DNA of 55,346 nt, from assembly GCA_902774075.1 (NCBI GenBank), contig CACYGT010000002.1, forward strand, positions 1 to 55,346. The letters run 5' to 3'. Shown here piece by piece: positions 9,017-17,121 of this stretch (its first letter is position 1; each line of letters starts with the position of its first letter). The notes under the pieces were generated by a model, which searched no databases, had not been told where the DNA came from, and worked only from the letters and a program-made list of their open reading frames with translations. The stretch comes from an uncultured Bacteroidales bacterium. GTDB taxonomy: Bacteria > Bacteroidota > Bacteroidia > Bacteroidales > Paludibacteraceae. A program made the translations under genes and the position numbers.

Positions 9017-9780
9017 ACGTTCTGTCGTTTAATAAGTTCTTTAGCCAAAGCTTTGTAGTTCTGTGCGCCCTTCGAATGCGGGTCGTACTCGAGTACCGAA
9101 ACACCATGCGAAGGTGCCTCACTTAAGCGTACGTTTCGCGCAATAACGGTGTTGAAGACCAGGTCACCGAAATGACGCTTCACTTCCTCATAGACCTGAT
9201 TGCTCAGGCGCAGACGGTTGTCAAACATCGTCAGCAGGAAGCCTTCGATCTTCAGACCCGGGTTGAGTTTGGATTTGATGATCTTAATCGTGTTCAGCAA
9301 CTTAGCGATACCCTCGAGCGCAAAGAACTCGCACTGCACGGGGATGATGACGCTGTCGCTGGCTGTGAGGGCGTTGACGGTGATCAGTCCCAGGGACGGA
9401 CTGCAGTCGATGAGGACGTAGTCATAGTCGTCGCGTACCTGTGCCAGCACGTTCTTCAAGAGCTGCTCGCGATGCTCCATGTTCAACATCTCTATCTCGG
9501 CACCCACGAGGTCGATATGACTCGGGATAAGACTGAGGTTCTTCGTCTCCGTCTGCACGATCGCCGTGTGCGGGTCTACGCCGTTGACCAAGCACTCGTA
9601 GATGGTGTTGTCCAACTCGCGTATCTCCACACCCAAGCCCGACGAGGTGTTCGCCTGCGGGTCGGCATCGATAAGCAGCACACGCTTGCCCTCTTTGGCT
9701 AAAGCGGCGGCTAAGTTGATAGAGGTGGTCGTCTTACCGACACCTCCTTTTTGGTTTGCTAAAGAAATAATTTTACTCAT
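9013..9780 (-). CDS. parA: Chromosome-partitioning ATPase ParA (Soj)
   Basis: ParA is a deviant Walker ATPase that binds DNA non-specifically and drives the segregation of ParB-parS complexes. The sequence shows KGGVGKTTTSINLA at residues 10-23 with the signature lysine, LIDADPQANTSSGLG, VLIDCSPSLGLIT, and the C-terminal NTVIARNVRLSEAPSHG. At 255 residues without an N-terminal DNA-binding extension it is the chromosomal Soj type. It overlaps GT9 upstream and parB downstream by 4 bases, so it is embedded in an envelope operon and has no visible promoter of its own. Confidence 0.95.
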   Translation of the reverse strand: MSKIISLANQKGGVGKTTTSINLAAALAKEGKRVLLIDADPQANTSSGLGVEIRELDNTIYECLVNGVDPHTAIVQTETKNLSLIPSHIDLVGAEIEMLNMEHREQLLKNVLAQVRDDYDYVLIDCSPSLGLITVNALTASDSVIIPVQCEFFALEGIAKLLNTIKIIKSKLNPGLKIEGFLLTMFDNRLRLSNQVYEEVKRHFGDLVFNTVIARNVRLSEAPSHGVSVLEYDPHSKGAQNYKALAKELIKRQNV

Positions 9781-10766
9781 ATCTGTTGTACTATTGTTTC
9801 TGCTTCTATCTGCCGGCAGGCGAAGTTACCGTATCGGCAGTGGTTTGTGCCGTGACAGCTGCACGGTCTGCAACGAAGGTCGTGTCGTTGAACGATATCC
9901 TCGCTGCGTTGTTTCCATCCTTGGAAACCGATCATAGGATGCGTAGCGCACCAGATGCTGATGGCTCTCAAGCCCACAAGACTCGACAGGTGTTGATTCG
10001 CACTGTCCATGCAGATCATAACGTCCAGTTGTCGCATCAGTTCGAGTTCTTCTTCCAGTTTCAGACTCCCGGCCACACTCTTGGTGCGGGGAAAGACACT
10101 GGACCATTGACGTAACATCTCACACTCTATCTCGCCGGCACCGAAGAGGAAGACATGGGTCTGCTCGTCTTTGGTCAGCATCTCGATGATGTCCTTCGTC
10201 ACGCGGTAGGGTAGCATGTTCGACCGTGACTTGGCGAAGGGGGCAAGACCTATCCAGCGGCCGTCTTTCTTGCCAAAACGTTTCTGCACTACTTTCGCAG
10301 CCTCTTTATTGACCGGTAGGGCTGTGAACTCATTATCGGTCTCGAGTCCGGCACGTCGGAAGGCGTCTTGATACCGTTCAAACTCCGTCGGAAGTGGCTT
10401 GAGACCTAAACCGAGTGCCGTGATCAAGTGCTTACGGATACGTCCGTAGTGTACACGCGTCACTTGCTTGCCGCTCAGACGCATGAGCGCGCCGAAGACC
10501 AAGGTACGGGGCAGGCGTTGTAAGTCAATGACGGCATCTATCTCGTCGCGCCAGGCTTTGTATATCTCCCAGACGCCCCGCCATCCTAAGTGGTTGTCCA
10601 CCTCGCGGAACTCGACATTCGGCATCGAGCGGAACATAGCCCCCAACTTCTTCTTGCTGGCTATGATGAACTTGTCATTCGGATAGCGACGACTGAGCGA
10701 AGCAACCACCGGTACGGTCATCGCCACGTTGCCTAAAGTCGCCAAACGAATGATCAAATACGTCAT
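9777..10766 (-). CDS. Glycosyltransferase family 9 (heptosyltransferase-like)
   Basis: GT9 enzymes add heptose or related sugars to the LPS core on the cytoplasmic face. The N-terminus (LIIRLATLGNVAMTVPVV) is the typical GT9 opening. The C-terminal part has the sugar-nucleotide region with MDSANQHLSSLVGLRAISIW, followed by the Cys-rich ending (RCRPCSCHG, then two more cysteines) seen in Bacteroidota members. At 329 residues the length is normal. It starts one base after kduI stops and overlaps parA by 4 bases. The acceptor cannot be told. Confidence 0.85.
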   Translation of the reverse strand: MTYLIIRLATLGNVAMTVPVVASLSRRYPNDKFIIASKKKLGAMFRSMPNVEFREVDNHLGWRGVWEIYKAWRDEIDAVIDLQRLPRTLVFGALMRLSGKQVTRVHYGRIRKHLITALGLGLKPLPTEFERYQDAFRRAGLETDNEFTALPVNKEAAKVVQKRFGKKDGRWIGLAPFAKSRSNMLPYRVTKDIIEMLTKDEQTHVFLFGAGEIECEMLRQWSSVFPRTKSVAGSLKLEEELELMRQLDVMICMDSANQHLSSLVGLRAISIWCATHPMIGFQGWKQRSEDIVQRHDLRCRPCSCHGTNHCRYGNFACRQIEAETIVQQI

Positions 10767-10767
10767 A

Positions 10768-11610
10768 TTACTTGAGGTCTGTTATCTTACTAAAGTCCTG
10801 ATCGCCGTAGTCGAGGTTCTCGCCGCCCATACCCCAAATGAAGGTATAGTTGTGCGTCGCGGCCGCAGAGTGAATGGACCACTCCGGCGAGAGCACGGCC
10901 TGATTGCCTTTCATCCAAATATGGCGGGTCTCTTCTACCTCGCCCATGAAGTGACAAACAGCTTGCTCTTCCGGTACTTCGAAATAGAAATACGCCTCCA
11001 TACGACGGCTGTGTACATGCGCGGGCATCGTATTCCAAACACTACCGGTCGCCAGTTCGGTCATACCCATCTGCAATTGGCAGGTCGGCAGTACCTGGTT
11101 GACGAGCATCTTGTTGATATCACGCTCGTTGCTCATCTCGAGACTACCCATATGCGCTACTACCGCGTCGGCTTTCGTCACTTTCTTGTTCGGATAGCTG
11201 CAATGTGCTGTGGCCGAGTTGAAGTAGAAGAGGGCGGGCTTGTTGGCGTCCAGACTCTCGAACTTCACTTCGCGGTCTCCTCGTCCGAGGTATAGTGCCT
11301 CTTTATAATCGAGTTCAAACACCTCGTCTCCTGCTATCACGCGACCTTTACCGCCTACGTTGAAGATACCTATCTCGCGGCGGGTGAGGAAGAACGGCGC
11401 CTTCAGCGGGTCGATGGCTTCGAGCAGCAGTGTCTCACCTACCGGCATCGCTCCGCCGACGATCATACGGTCGTACATCGAATAGACCATATTCACCTCA
11501 TTCGGCGCAAATACACGCTCTATAAGGAAATCCTGACGCAGACGGGCTGTGTCATAACTCTTTGCGTCTCTCGGGTTAGACGCATAACGTACTTCATAAT
11601 TTGTTTTCAT
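10768..11610 (-). CDS. kduI: 5-dehydro-4-deoxy-D-glucuronate isomerase KduI
   Basis: KduI converts 5-dehydro-4-deoxy-D-glucuronate (DKI) to 2,5-diketo-3-deoxygluconate in the breakdown of unsaturated uronates from pectin or glycosaminoglycans. The cupin zinc ligands are present at H198, H200, E205 and H247, a spacing identical to the E. coli enzyme shifted by two residues. The neighbouring blocks PAHVHSRRMEAYFYF and PEWSIHSA match the family, and the 280-residue length is standard. It has no kduD or lyase neighbour and is placed between an outer-membrane barrel gene and GT9-parAB, which is an unusual context. Confidence 0.95.
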   Translation of the reverse strand: MKTNYEVRYASNPRDAKSYDTARLRQDFLIERVFAPNEVNMVYSMYDRMIVGGAMPVGETLLLEAIDPLKAPFFLTRREIGIFNVGGKGRVIAGDEVFELDYKEALYLGRGDREVKFESLDANKPALFYFNSATAHCSYPNKKVTKADAVVAHMGSLEMSNERDINKMLVNQVLPTCQLQMGMTELATGSVWNTMPAHVHSRRMEAYFYFEVPEEQAVCHFMGEVEETRHIWMKGNQAVLSPEWSIHSAAATHNYTFIWGMGGENLDYGDQDFSKITDLK

Positions 11611-11619
11611 ATCTGTATG

Positions 11620-12318
11620 CTATAAATTTTCAATTTTTACCTTGCGCTTTGCGTGAACGGGCATTAACCATCCAAGGTTGATGCTCAGGTCCATGGGGTT
11701 AGCCATCGAGAAATGGTCGATGGGTTGCGTGCCGTATATACCGCCGAAGGAGAAGTCAAAACGTGCTTCGAGGTGGTAGATGCCGGCTTTGCGAGTAATG
11801 AAATAGACACCTGTCCCTGCAGCAAGTCCCCAGTCGAACTTATGGTCTATCGGTTGGTACTCCACAGATCCGGCTCCGTTGACATAGTCCCCGGCACTCT
11901 CGTCCTTGACGCAATAACCGATCTGCGGACCGAGGTTAAAGAACCACCGGCATTTCTTGCTTCCGAAATTGAGATGCATCAGGATAGGCAGTTCTATGTA
12001 ATGTAAACTGCGGGCGTAGTACGCATTGGAACTCTTCTCCGCCCAACCGCGATGCACGTAGTTCAACTCCATCTGGAAATGGCAGTATTTATGGCCTGCA
12101 TAACGGAAGACAAGACCACCGTTCCCGCCCAACACGCAGGCATTCGTGATCGGACTCATGTTCGCTACCGTAGGCGTGAACATAACCGTGCTTGCACTCA
12201 CTCCGCCGTGAAAACCGAGGTAAAACTCCGGTTCCCGATAGCGAGGTTGCGCCTTGGCTTGAATATAGAACAAGGAGCAAAGAGCCAAGACTATAATATG
12301 TAATTTTTCAATCTTCAA
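11620..12318 (-). CDS. PorT-family outer-membrane beta-barrel protein
   Basis: The 232-residue protein has a signal peptide ending IQAKAQ and alternating amphipathic strands typical of the small Bacteroidota barrel family (PorT / outer membrane beta-barrel domain), for example EFYLGFHGGVSAS, HFQMELNYVHRGW, HYIELPILMHLNF and FFNLGPQIGY. Some family members act in type IX secretion, but most have no assigned role. The start is uncertain: the frame opens at TTG 12316-12318, which lies inside a 7-bp-period array and is the only start that keeps the full signal peptide. It follows the LysM gene by 10 bases. Confidence 0.75.
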   Translation of the reverse strand: MKIEKLHIIVLALCSLFYIQAKAQPRYREPEFYLGFHGGVSASTVMFTPTVANMSPITNACVLGGNGGLVFRYAGHKYCHFQMELNYVHRGWAEKSSNAYYARSLHYIELPILMHLNFGSKKCRWFFNLGPQIGYCVKDESAGDYVNGAGSVEYQPIDHKFDWGLAAGTGVYFITRKAGIYHLEARFDFSFGGIYGTQPIDHFSMANPMDLSINLGWLMPVHAKRKVKIENL

Positions 12319-12338
12319 TTTTCACTTTTCATTTTTCA
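12304..12338. repeat. 7-bp-period array across a stop/start junction
   Basis: Five heptamers on the plus strand: TTTTTCA, ATCTTCA, ATTTTCA, CTTTTCA, TTTTTCA. The array contains the stop of the upstream LysM gene (12329-12331) and the TTG start of the PorT-like gene (12316-12318). A change of one unit would move the spacing of these signals by 7 bases. Confidence 0.8.
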
Positions 12339-13669
12339 ATGACTCTTACGCATTCGTTCTGCCATCCTCCGTTTTCTATTTGTTGCCAGCGTACGTCGGA
12401 CTGAAGGCCTTTGGCTTCTTTCTCGCCGTTGATCCAGGCGACCAATGCCCGCATCAGGTCGTAGCCCAGCAAGTCATATCGCGGCGCCTCACTCACGTGC
12501 TCGCCCACAAAGAACTTCTGCCAAAGCGCGTCATACGCTTCGCGGTCCGTCTCGGCGGTGAACATAGAGGTATAGACCTGCGGAAGGGTGATACCCTCTT
12601 TCTGCCAGGAGTACTGACTCAAGAGACGAATCCGATAGCCTTGGTCTTGCAGTTTCTGCAGGTGGGGTAACAGAAGACGTATCTGTTGGTACCGGTCACT
12701 ATGGAAGTGGATCAGGTTCTCTTTGGCGGTGTCCAAGGCCAGACCCACCGAGTCTTTCAAAAGGTCCGCTACCGGTAAATCACGGTAGAAAATACCATTC
12801 TTGCTCATCTGCTTGCGCAGCGTGCGGATGGACGAAGAGATATCTGCATCCTTGACCTCGATGGCTACGCAGTTGAGGTCCTGCGACTTGATCCACTCGC
12901 AGAGGCTGTCTGCCTCTTGGATATCCGTGGAGTTGAACTGCAGCAGGTTCGTACGCCCGCTTAAGGTCGCGTCGTCGCAGAACGGCAACAATAAGGGCAC
13001 TTGGTGTAACTCGCACCACTCGGCCATACGCGCTATCTGTATCGGATAGACGAGACCCAGCACACCGCGTACGCTGTCCAGTTCGGTCGTATCGCACAGT
13101 TCGGCAATACGACGCTCACTACGCTCCGTGTCATAGACGCGCAGTAAGTAGCGCAGGCTGTCGTTCTGCAGGTCATGCAGCGCCAGCAATGCGCCTTGGT
13201 AGAACTCCATCATGCGCTCGGCACTGCCGCTACGCTTGGTCTGATGGCTCTCAAAAGGCAACATCAGCGCCAACTCCATCACCGGTCGCGGGTCGGGGAT
13301 AATAGTGTCCACTATGGTCGTGTCTGCCAAGAGCGTATCTACGGCGAGCGTATCCGTCTCTTTGGGCTGTTCGATAGGCACCTCGATCTTCTCTTTCTTC
13401 TCACCGATCTTACGTCCCGTCGGAATCAAGATGGTCTCACCGTAGTGCAGACCGCGCTCGCGGAGCTGCGGGTTAAAACGAATGATCTCGCTCTGCGGCA
13501 CATCAAAATTGACGCCGATACGGTAGAGGCCGATACTCTTCTCCACCTGATAGCGATAGACCTCCTCGCCGTTGATGGTGTCCATCGGGTAGTTCAATAA
13601 CTCCTGTGCCTTTGCCTGAACAAAGAGCAAAGACAAAAGACAAAAGACTATAAATGTTTTACTTTTCAT
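12329..13669 (-). CDS. LysM domain protein with periplasmic-binding-protein-like C-terminus
   Basis: The 446-residue protein has a signal peptide ending FVQAKAQ and a LysM-like domain around residues 36-88 (YRYQVEKSIGLYRIGVNF, then a GETILIP ending). A proline- and acid-rich linker follows (about 90-125). The rest looks like a receptor-type periplasmic binding fold (LALMLPFESHQTKRSGSAERMMEFYQGALLAL, VRGVLGLVYP). Such LysM-receptor fusions are common in Bacteroidales and probably bind peptidoglycan; the ligand of the second part is unknown. It overlaps the GldG-like gene by 11 bases. Its signal peptide is encoded partly by a 7-bp-period array. Confidence 0.75.
   Translation of the reverse strand: MKSKTFIVFCLLSLLFVQAKAQELLNYPMDTINGEEVYRYQVEKSIGLYRIGVNFDVPQSEIIRFNPQLRERGLHYGETILIPTGRKIGEKKEKIEVPIEQPKETDTLAVDTLLADTTIVDTIIPDPRPVMELALMLPFESHQTKRSGSAERMMEFYQGALLALHDLQNDSLRYLLRVYDTERSERRIAELCDTTELDSVRGVLGLVYPIQIARMAEWCELHQVPLLLPFCDDATLSGRTNLLQFNSTDIQEADSLCEWIKSQDLNCVAIEVKDADISSSIRTLRKQMSKNGIFYRDLPVADLLKDSVGLALDTAKENLIHFHSDRYQQIRLLLPHLQKLQDQGYRIRLLSQYSWQKEGITLPQVYTSMFTAETDREAYDALWQKFFVGEHVSEAPRYDLLGYDLMRALVAWINGEKEAKGLQSDVRWQQIENGGWQNECVRVIEK
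13622..13649. repeat. 7-bp-period array in a signal-peptide region
   Basis: Four heptamers on the plus strand: AAAGAGC, AAAGACA, AAAGACA, AAAGACT. On the coding (minus) strand they encode part of the hydrophobic signal peptide of the LysM protein (residues about 7-16). Confidence 0.7.
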
Positions 13670-15302
13670 ATTTTCGTTTACGAATAATATACACTATTCC
13701 TCCGATTAGTGCCAGGATAGCCACCGGACTGATGGTACTGATGGCTTGCACTTTGGTGCGCTGTTCGTGTGCACGATGATCATTTAACAACCGTAGGGTC
13801 ACACTCTTCTCGCGCAGACTGATCAGTCCTTCGCTGTCGGTCAGCCACAAGATGGCATTGACCACAAAATCGCGATTGGAGAACTGCACGCCGCTATAAC
13901 GGTCATATCCCATCGGCAGCGGTTGCCCTTTCTGTAGTTCGTTGACGATCACACTCCCGCTACCGATCACTACTTGCCGCGTCTTCACGCCGCTCTTGCG
14001 TATCGGCTCGTCGGTCTCGACGCCTTCAGGCACCATCCGGTGCGCAAAAGCACTGCTGAACGCGCCTTCCATCGACACCGCTACCGGCACGTACTGATAT
14101 TTGAACGTCGTCACGTCGGGATTGAGATCATTAAGGTCCACCTCTCCCGGTGTCGCTGTCACACGGCTGGCGGTACTGGTAGCTAACAACACCCGTTTCT
14201 CAATCCCGTCTTCGCCGCCCACCGCGTCTATCGGACTGACGAAGGTACTCATCACTTGTCCCATGTTTCGGGTGATAGGCGATCCTTGGCTCGTCAGCAA
14301 CAGAGGTGCGTACGTCCACGGCATCGGTTGCAGGTTCGGCTGTTGCGGGTCGGTGCTCACATCCACGGGTATAGGCAGACACTGCAAATCTTGCACCAAA
14401 GCAGGATTGACCCGTACGCCATAACGGAAGAGTTGTTCGGTTAGTCCGAGATCCAGCGCTACAATAGGCGTGAAGCCTTCTTGCTGCAGTACCTGTTCGC
14501 TGAAACGCACGCCGTCCATCGCCCACAACACAGCACCGCCGCGCATGATATACTGGTCGATCACAAAGCGCTCCGCTTCGCTGAACGCTGTCTGCGGACT
14601 GGCGATGATGACAGCCTTGTATCCGTCGAGTTCGTGTCCGGTAACCTGTAACCCGTCATCCGTAACACCTATCGAGCCTCTATCGACCTGAAAATACTTG
14701 CTCAGTGCCGTCATCAGGTCGTAGGTATGCGCCTCGTCGGGTTCGTTATGTCCCTCGAGGATGGCTACGCGCGGTGTCTCAGTCTCTTGCAGCAGGTGCA
14801 GCGCCTCCATGAAGGCGAACTCCAACTGCTCGATGCTGGCGTTGAGGTTCTCCTCTCCGCTGAGGCCTCTGGTGTTCTTAAGTAGCGTCACCACAGCCCG
14901 CCGACCCTTGTATGACATCAGTGCGTAGGGATAAACAGTCGTCTGCGCAGTCTTACCGTTCTGTTCCCGCTCATGGATCACAATCGGTCGCAGACCGAGA
15001 GAATCTCCTTTCACCTTTAACCTTTCACCTTTCACCTTTACGACGTCTCCATACACTCCCATCTCCTCGATGGTCTCTTCTGTCGCTTTCTTGAGGCGTC
15101 GGAAGCCGGCATTAAGGTCGCCGTCCAGCAGTACGGTCACTTCTATCGGCGCGTCGGTCTGCTTGAGCAGGTTCTTTGATGCCTCGCTCAGACTATACCG
15201 CTTGTCGTCCGTCAGATCCCAGCGCAACGTCGCTGCCTGAAGACTGAGCGTACAGAGTAGAGAATACAGCGTACAGATTAATATGGCGCGAGTATATCTC
15301 AC
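13659..15302 (-). CDS. GldG-like ABC-transporter auxiliary protein
   Basis: This 547-residue protein has an N-terminal signal or anchor segment, then LRWDLTDDKRYSLSEASKNLL (residues 25-45), the hallmark of GldG and the ABC_transp_aux family. It continues with the extracytoplasmic domain (VAILEGHNEPDEAHTYDLM, GGAVLWAMDGV) and ends in one membrane helix (AILALIGGIVYIIRKRK). GldG partners the permease GldF in gliding and type IX-linked ABC systems, but no gldF or gldA is nearby. It starts with GTG overlapping the PpiC stop by 4 bases. Two 7-bp-period arrays lie in it, one coding for the signal segment and one for VKVKGERLKVKGD. Confidence 0.78.
   Translation of the reverse strand: MRYTRAILICTLYSLLCTLSLQAATLRWDLTDDKRYSLSEASKNLLKQTDAPIEVTVLLDGDLNAGFRRLKKATEETIEEMGVYGDVVKVKGERLKVKGDSLGLRPIVIHEREQNGKTAQTTVYPYALMSYKGRRAVVTLLKNTRGLSGEENLNASIEQLEFAFMEALHLLQETETPRVAILEGHNEPDEAHTYDLMTALSKYFQVDRGSIGVTDDGLQVTGHELDGYKAVIIASPQTAFSEAERFVIDQYIMRGGAVLWAMDGVRFSEQVLQQEGFTPIVALDLGLTEQLFRYGVRVNPALVQDLQCLPIPVDVSTDPQQPNLQPMPWTYAPLLLTSQGSPITRNMGQVMSTFVSPIDAVGGEDGIEKRVLLATSTASRVTATPGEVDLNDLNPDVTTFKYQYVPVAVSMEGAFSSAFAHRMVPEGVETDEPIRKSGVKTRQVVIGSGSVIVNELQKGQPLPMGYDRYSGVQFSNRDFVVNAILWLTDSEGLISLREKSVTLRLLNDHRAHEQRTKVQAISTISPVAILALIGGIVYIIRKRKYEK
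15008..15042. repeat. 7-bp-period array inside the gldG-like gene
   Basis: Five heptamers on the plus strand: three copies of CTTTCAC, with CTTTAAC second and CTTTACG last. The encoded protein shows the matching 7-residue period (KVKGERL, KVKGDSL). This is one of the cleanest arrays in the window. Confidence 0.88.
15248..15282. repeat. 7-bp-period array in the gldG-like signal segment
   Basis: Five heptamers on the plus strand: GCGTACA, GAGTAGA, GAATACA, GCGTACA, GATTAAT. They code for the hydrophobic N-terminal segment (ICTLYSLLCTLS) of the GldG-like protein. Confidence 0.7.
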
Positions 15303-17077
15303 TTCTTAATTCTCTCCCAAACGTCTTTGTTGAGTACTACCGGGTATTTCTCGCGAAGAGTCTTGACCCATTCCGCCTCGAGGTAGTCCTGGTAGTCGGT
15401 CGTCACTTTGCCTTTCTCATCGGTCCACTCTGCCGGCGCTTTGAGTTTCTTACCTACGCACTCTACGAGCGGCAGGGCCTCTGCGGGCGTAAACTCAGCG
15501 CCTTTGATCTTCAGACCGAACTTATCCACCGCACCGTTCTTACCTTGCTCCCAGAGACCATGTTGTACCTTGACGTATGTCACGCTATCGGTGTTGATAC
15601 GATGGGCGATATAACTTTGAATAGAGTCGGGGTGTGCACTCTTGATGATAGCTTTGGCGGCCTTGAGGCTGCTCTTATCTTTGGCTTGAATGATATAACC
15701 TTTCCAGCGCGGTTGCTCCCAAGTGTAGTTTTTCTTGTTAGCCTTGAAGAATGCCTCTAAGCCTGCCGTGTCCTTGGCAGCCTTGTCCCATACTTCGTGC
15801 AGCGACACTTCGAACAGCAGAATACCGTCGTGGTACTCCTGCACCAGATGTCTCAGTTCCGGATATTTCTCCTCCAGGTGCGCGTCGGCGTAAGCCTTCA
15901 CGTCGGCGTCACTCATCTCTGCCGGCAGGTTATACTCGGCGCGGGTCTTACGGATAAAACTCTTATCGGCTTCTTTTGAACGCTCGTCGCGCAGCACTTG
16001 ACGCTGTACCTGCGTACGCATGGAGTCGAGCGGCAGGATACCGCGCTCGCCTTCTTTGAACAAGAGGTGCCAGCCGTATTGGGTACGAACAGGTGCACTG
16101 ATCTGACCAACCTCCATACTGAAGGCTGCGTCCTCGAAGGCCTTGACCATCTGACCCTTGCCGAACCATCCCAGGTCTCCGCCTTTCATGCTGCTTCCGC
16201 GGTCCTCGGACTCGCTCTTCGCTACTTCGGCGAAGTTCTCCGGTGTCAAGATCGTTGCGAGCGAGTCAATAAGCGCTTTCTTCGCTGCGGACAGGCTGTC
16301 AGCCGGCACCATCTTCATGATATGACGTGCTTTGACCTCGACGTGCTCGCGCTCTTCTTCTACCTTCACGAAATGGAAACCGTATTGGGTGCGGAAGATC
16401 TCGCTGATCTCACCTACCGGCGTGTTATACACCGCCTCCTCCAGCGGATAGACATAACGGAACGGAGTGATCCATCCTAACTCACCGCCGGTCTCCTGAA
16501 CTGCCGGGTCGGTGCTCACTTCGCGTGCTACGACATCAAAAGCCTCTACCGGTTGACGTTTCTCTACCTTCGTCCATTTTCCTTTCACTTTCTTCCTTTC
16601 CGTTTTCAGTTTACCCACCGTTACGCGCTCACGCGCCTCGGTCAGTTTAGCCAGCGCCTCTGCTACGGTCGCACTGTCAGCGCTGCGCGGGCACTGGATA
16701 GCGATATGTGCCGCACGGCGATCATTAGCCAGGTGCAACCAACTCATCTCTACGAGGCTGTCCATCGCTGCCTGGTCTTGCAGGTATTTTGGCGTAGCCT
16801 GCGCACGGTAACCCTTCAGCTCTTTCTTGAAACTCTCCGTCGTGTCAATACCCTGACTCTCGGCCTCGGCTACTTTGAGTTTGAAGTTAATGAACATATC
16901 CAGGTACTCGTCCATCGTCTTGGGATCGACAGCACCAGCCTGGTTGTTCTTCTCATAGATGTAGATAAACTCCTCCGTGCTCACCGGTTTCCCGTTGATC
17001 GTCATCAGAGTCTCCTCCTGCGCTACAGTGCTCAAACATGCACCCATCAGCGCGATTGATAAAAAGATTTTCTTCAT
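15299..17077 (-). CDS. Periplasmic peptidyl-prolyl isomerase, PpiC/SurA type
   Basis: This is a foldase for proteins crossing to the outer membrane. The 592-residue protein has a signal peptide ending STVAQ and a helical chaperone-like N-terminal region. Two parvulin domains follow: about 120-245 (AAHIAIQC, then ELGWITPFRYVYPLEEAVYNTPVGEIS and TQYGFHFVKV) and about 248-350 (KARHIMKMVP, GDLGWFGKGQMVKAFEDAAFSMEVGQIS, RTQYGWHLLF). A long C-terminal helical region ends it. It heads the 12-gene minus-strand run. No TAnnTTTG promoter is visible in the 43 bases upstream, so read-through from the M6 protease gene is possible. A seven-unit 7-bp array extends the first parvulin domain. Confidence 0.9.
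   Translation of the reverse strand: MKKIFLSIALMGACLSTVAQEETLMTINGKPVSTEEFIYIYEKNNQAGAVDPKTMDEYLDMFINFKLKVAEAESQGIDTTESFKKELKGYRAQATPKYLQDQAAMDSLVEMSWLHLANDRRAAHIAIQCPRSADSATVAEALAKLTEARERVTVGKLKTERKKVKGKWTKVEKRQPVEAFDVVAREVSTDPAVQETGGELGWITPFRYVYPLEEAVYNTPVGEISEIFRTQYGFHFVKVEEEREHVEVKARHIMKMVPADSLSAAKKALIDSLATILTPENFAEVAKSESEDRGSSMKGGDLGWFGKGQMVKAFEDAAFSMEVGQISAPVRTQYGWHLLFKEGERGILPLDSMRTQVQRQVLRDERSKEADKSFIRKTRAEYNLPAEMSDADVKAYADAHLEEKYPELRHLVQEYHDGILLFEVSLHEVWDKAAKDTAGLEAFFKANKKNYTWEQPRWKGYIIQAKDKSSLKAAKAIIKSAHPDSIQSYIAHRINTDSVTYVKVQHGLWEQGKNGAVDKFGLKIKGAEFTPAEALPLVECVGKKLKAPAEWTDEKGKVTTDYQDYLEAEWVKTLREKYPVVLNKDVWERIKK
16568..16616. repeat. 7-bp-period array inside the ppiC-like gene
   Basis: Seven consecutive pyrimidine-rich heptamers on the plus strand, for example CATTTTC, CTTTCAC, TTTCTTC and CTTTCCG. 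They encode a lysine-rich insert (KTERKKVKGKWTKVEK) inside the first parvulin domain. Confidence 0.7.
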
Positions 17078-17100
17078 TGCTATATAATTGGTTTAAAATG

Positions 17101-17121
17101 TCAATTTTCCATTTTTCCATT
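17101..17121. repeat. Short 7-bp-period array between ppiC-like and M6 genes
   Basis: Three heptamers on the plus strand: TCAATTT, TCCATTT, TTCCATT. They fill half of the 43-base gap upstream of the PpiC-like gene and touch the end of the M6 protease gene. Confidence 0.5.

Noticed and set aside
11635-11648. Two AATTTT-type heptamers at the end of the PorT-like gene
   Set aside because: Only two units, too few to separate from A/T-rich background.
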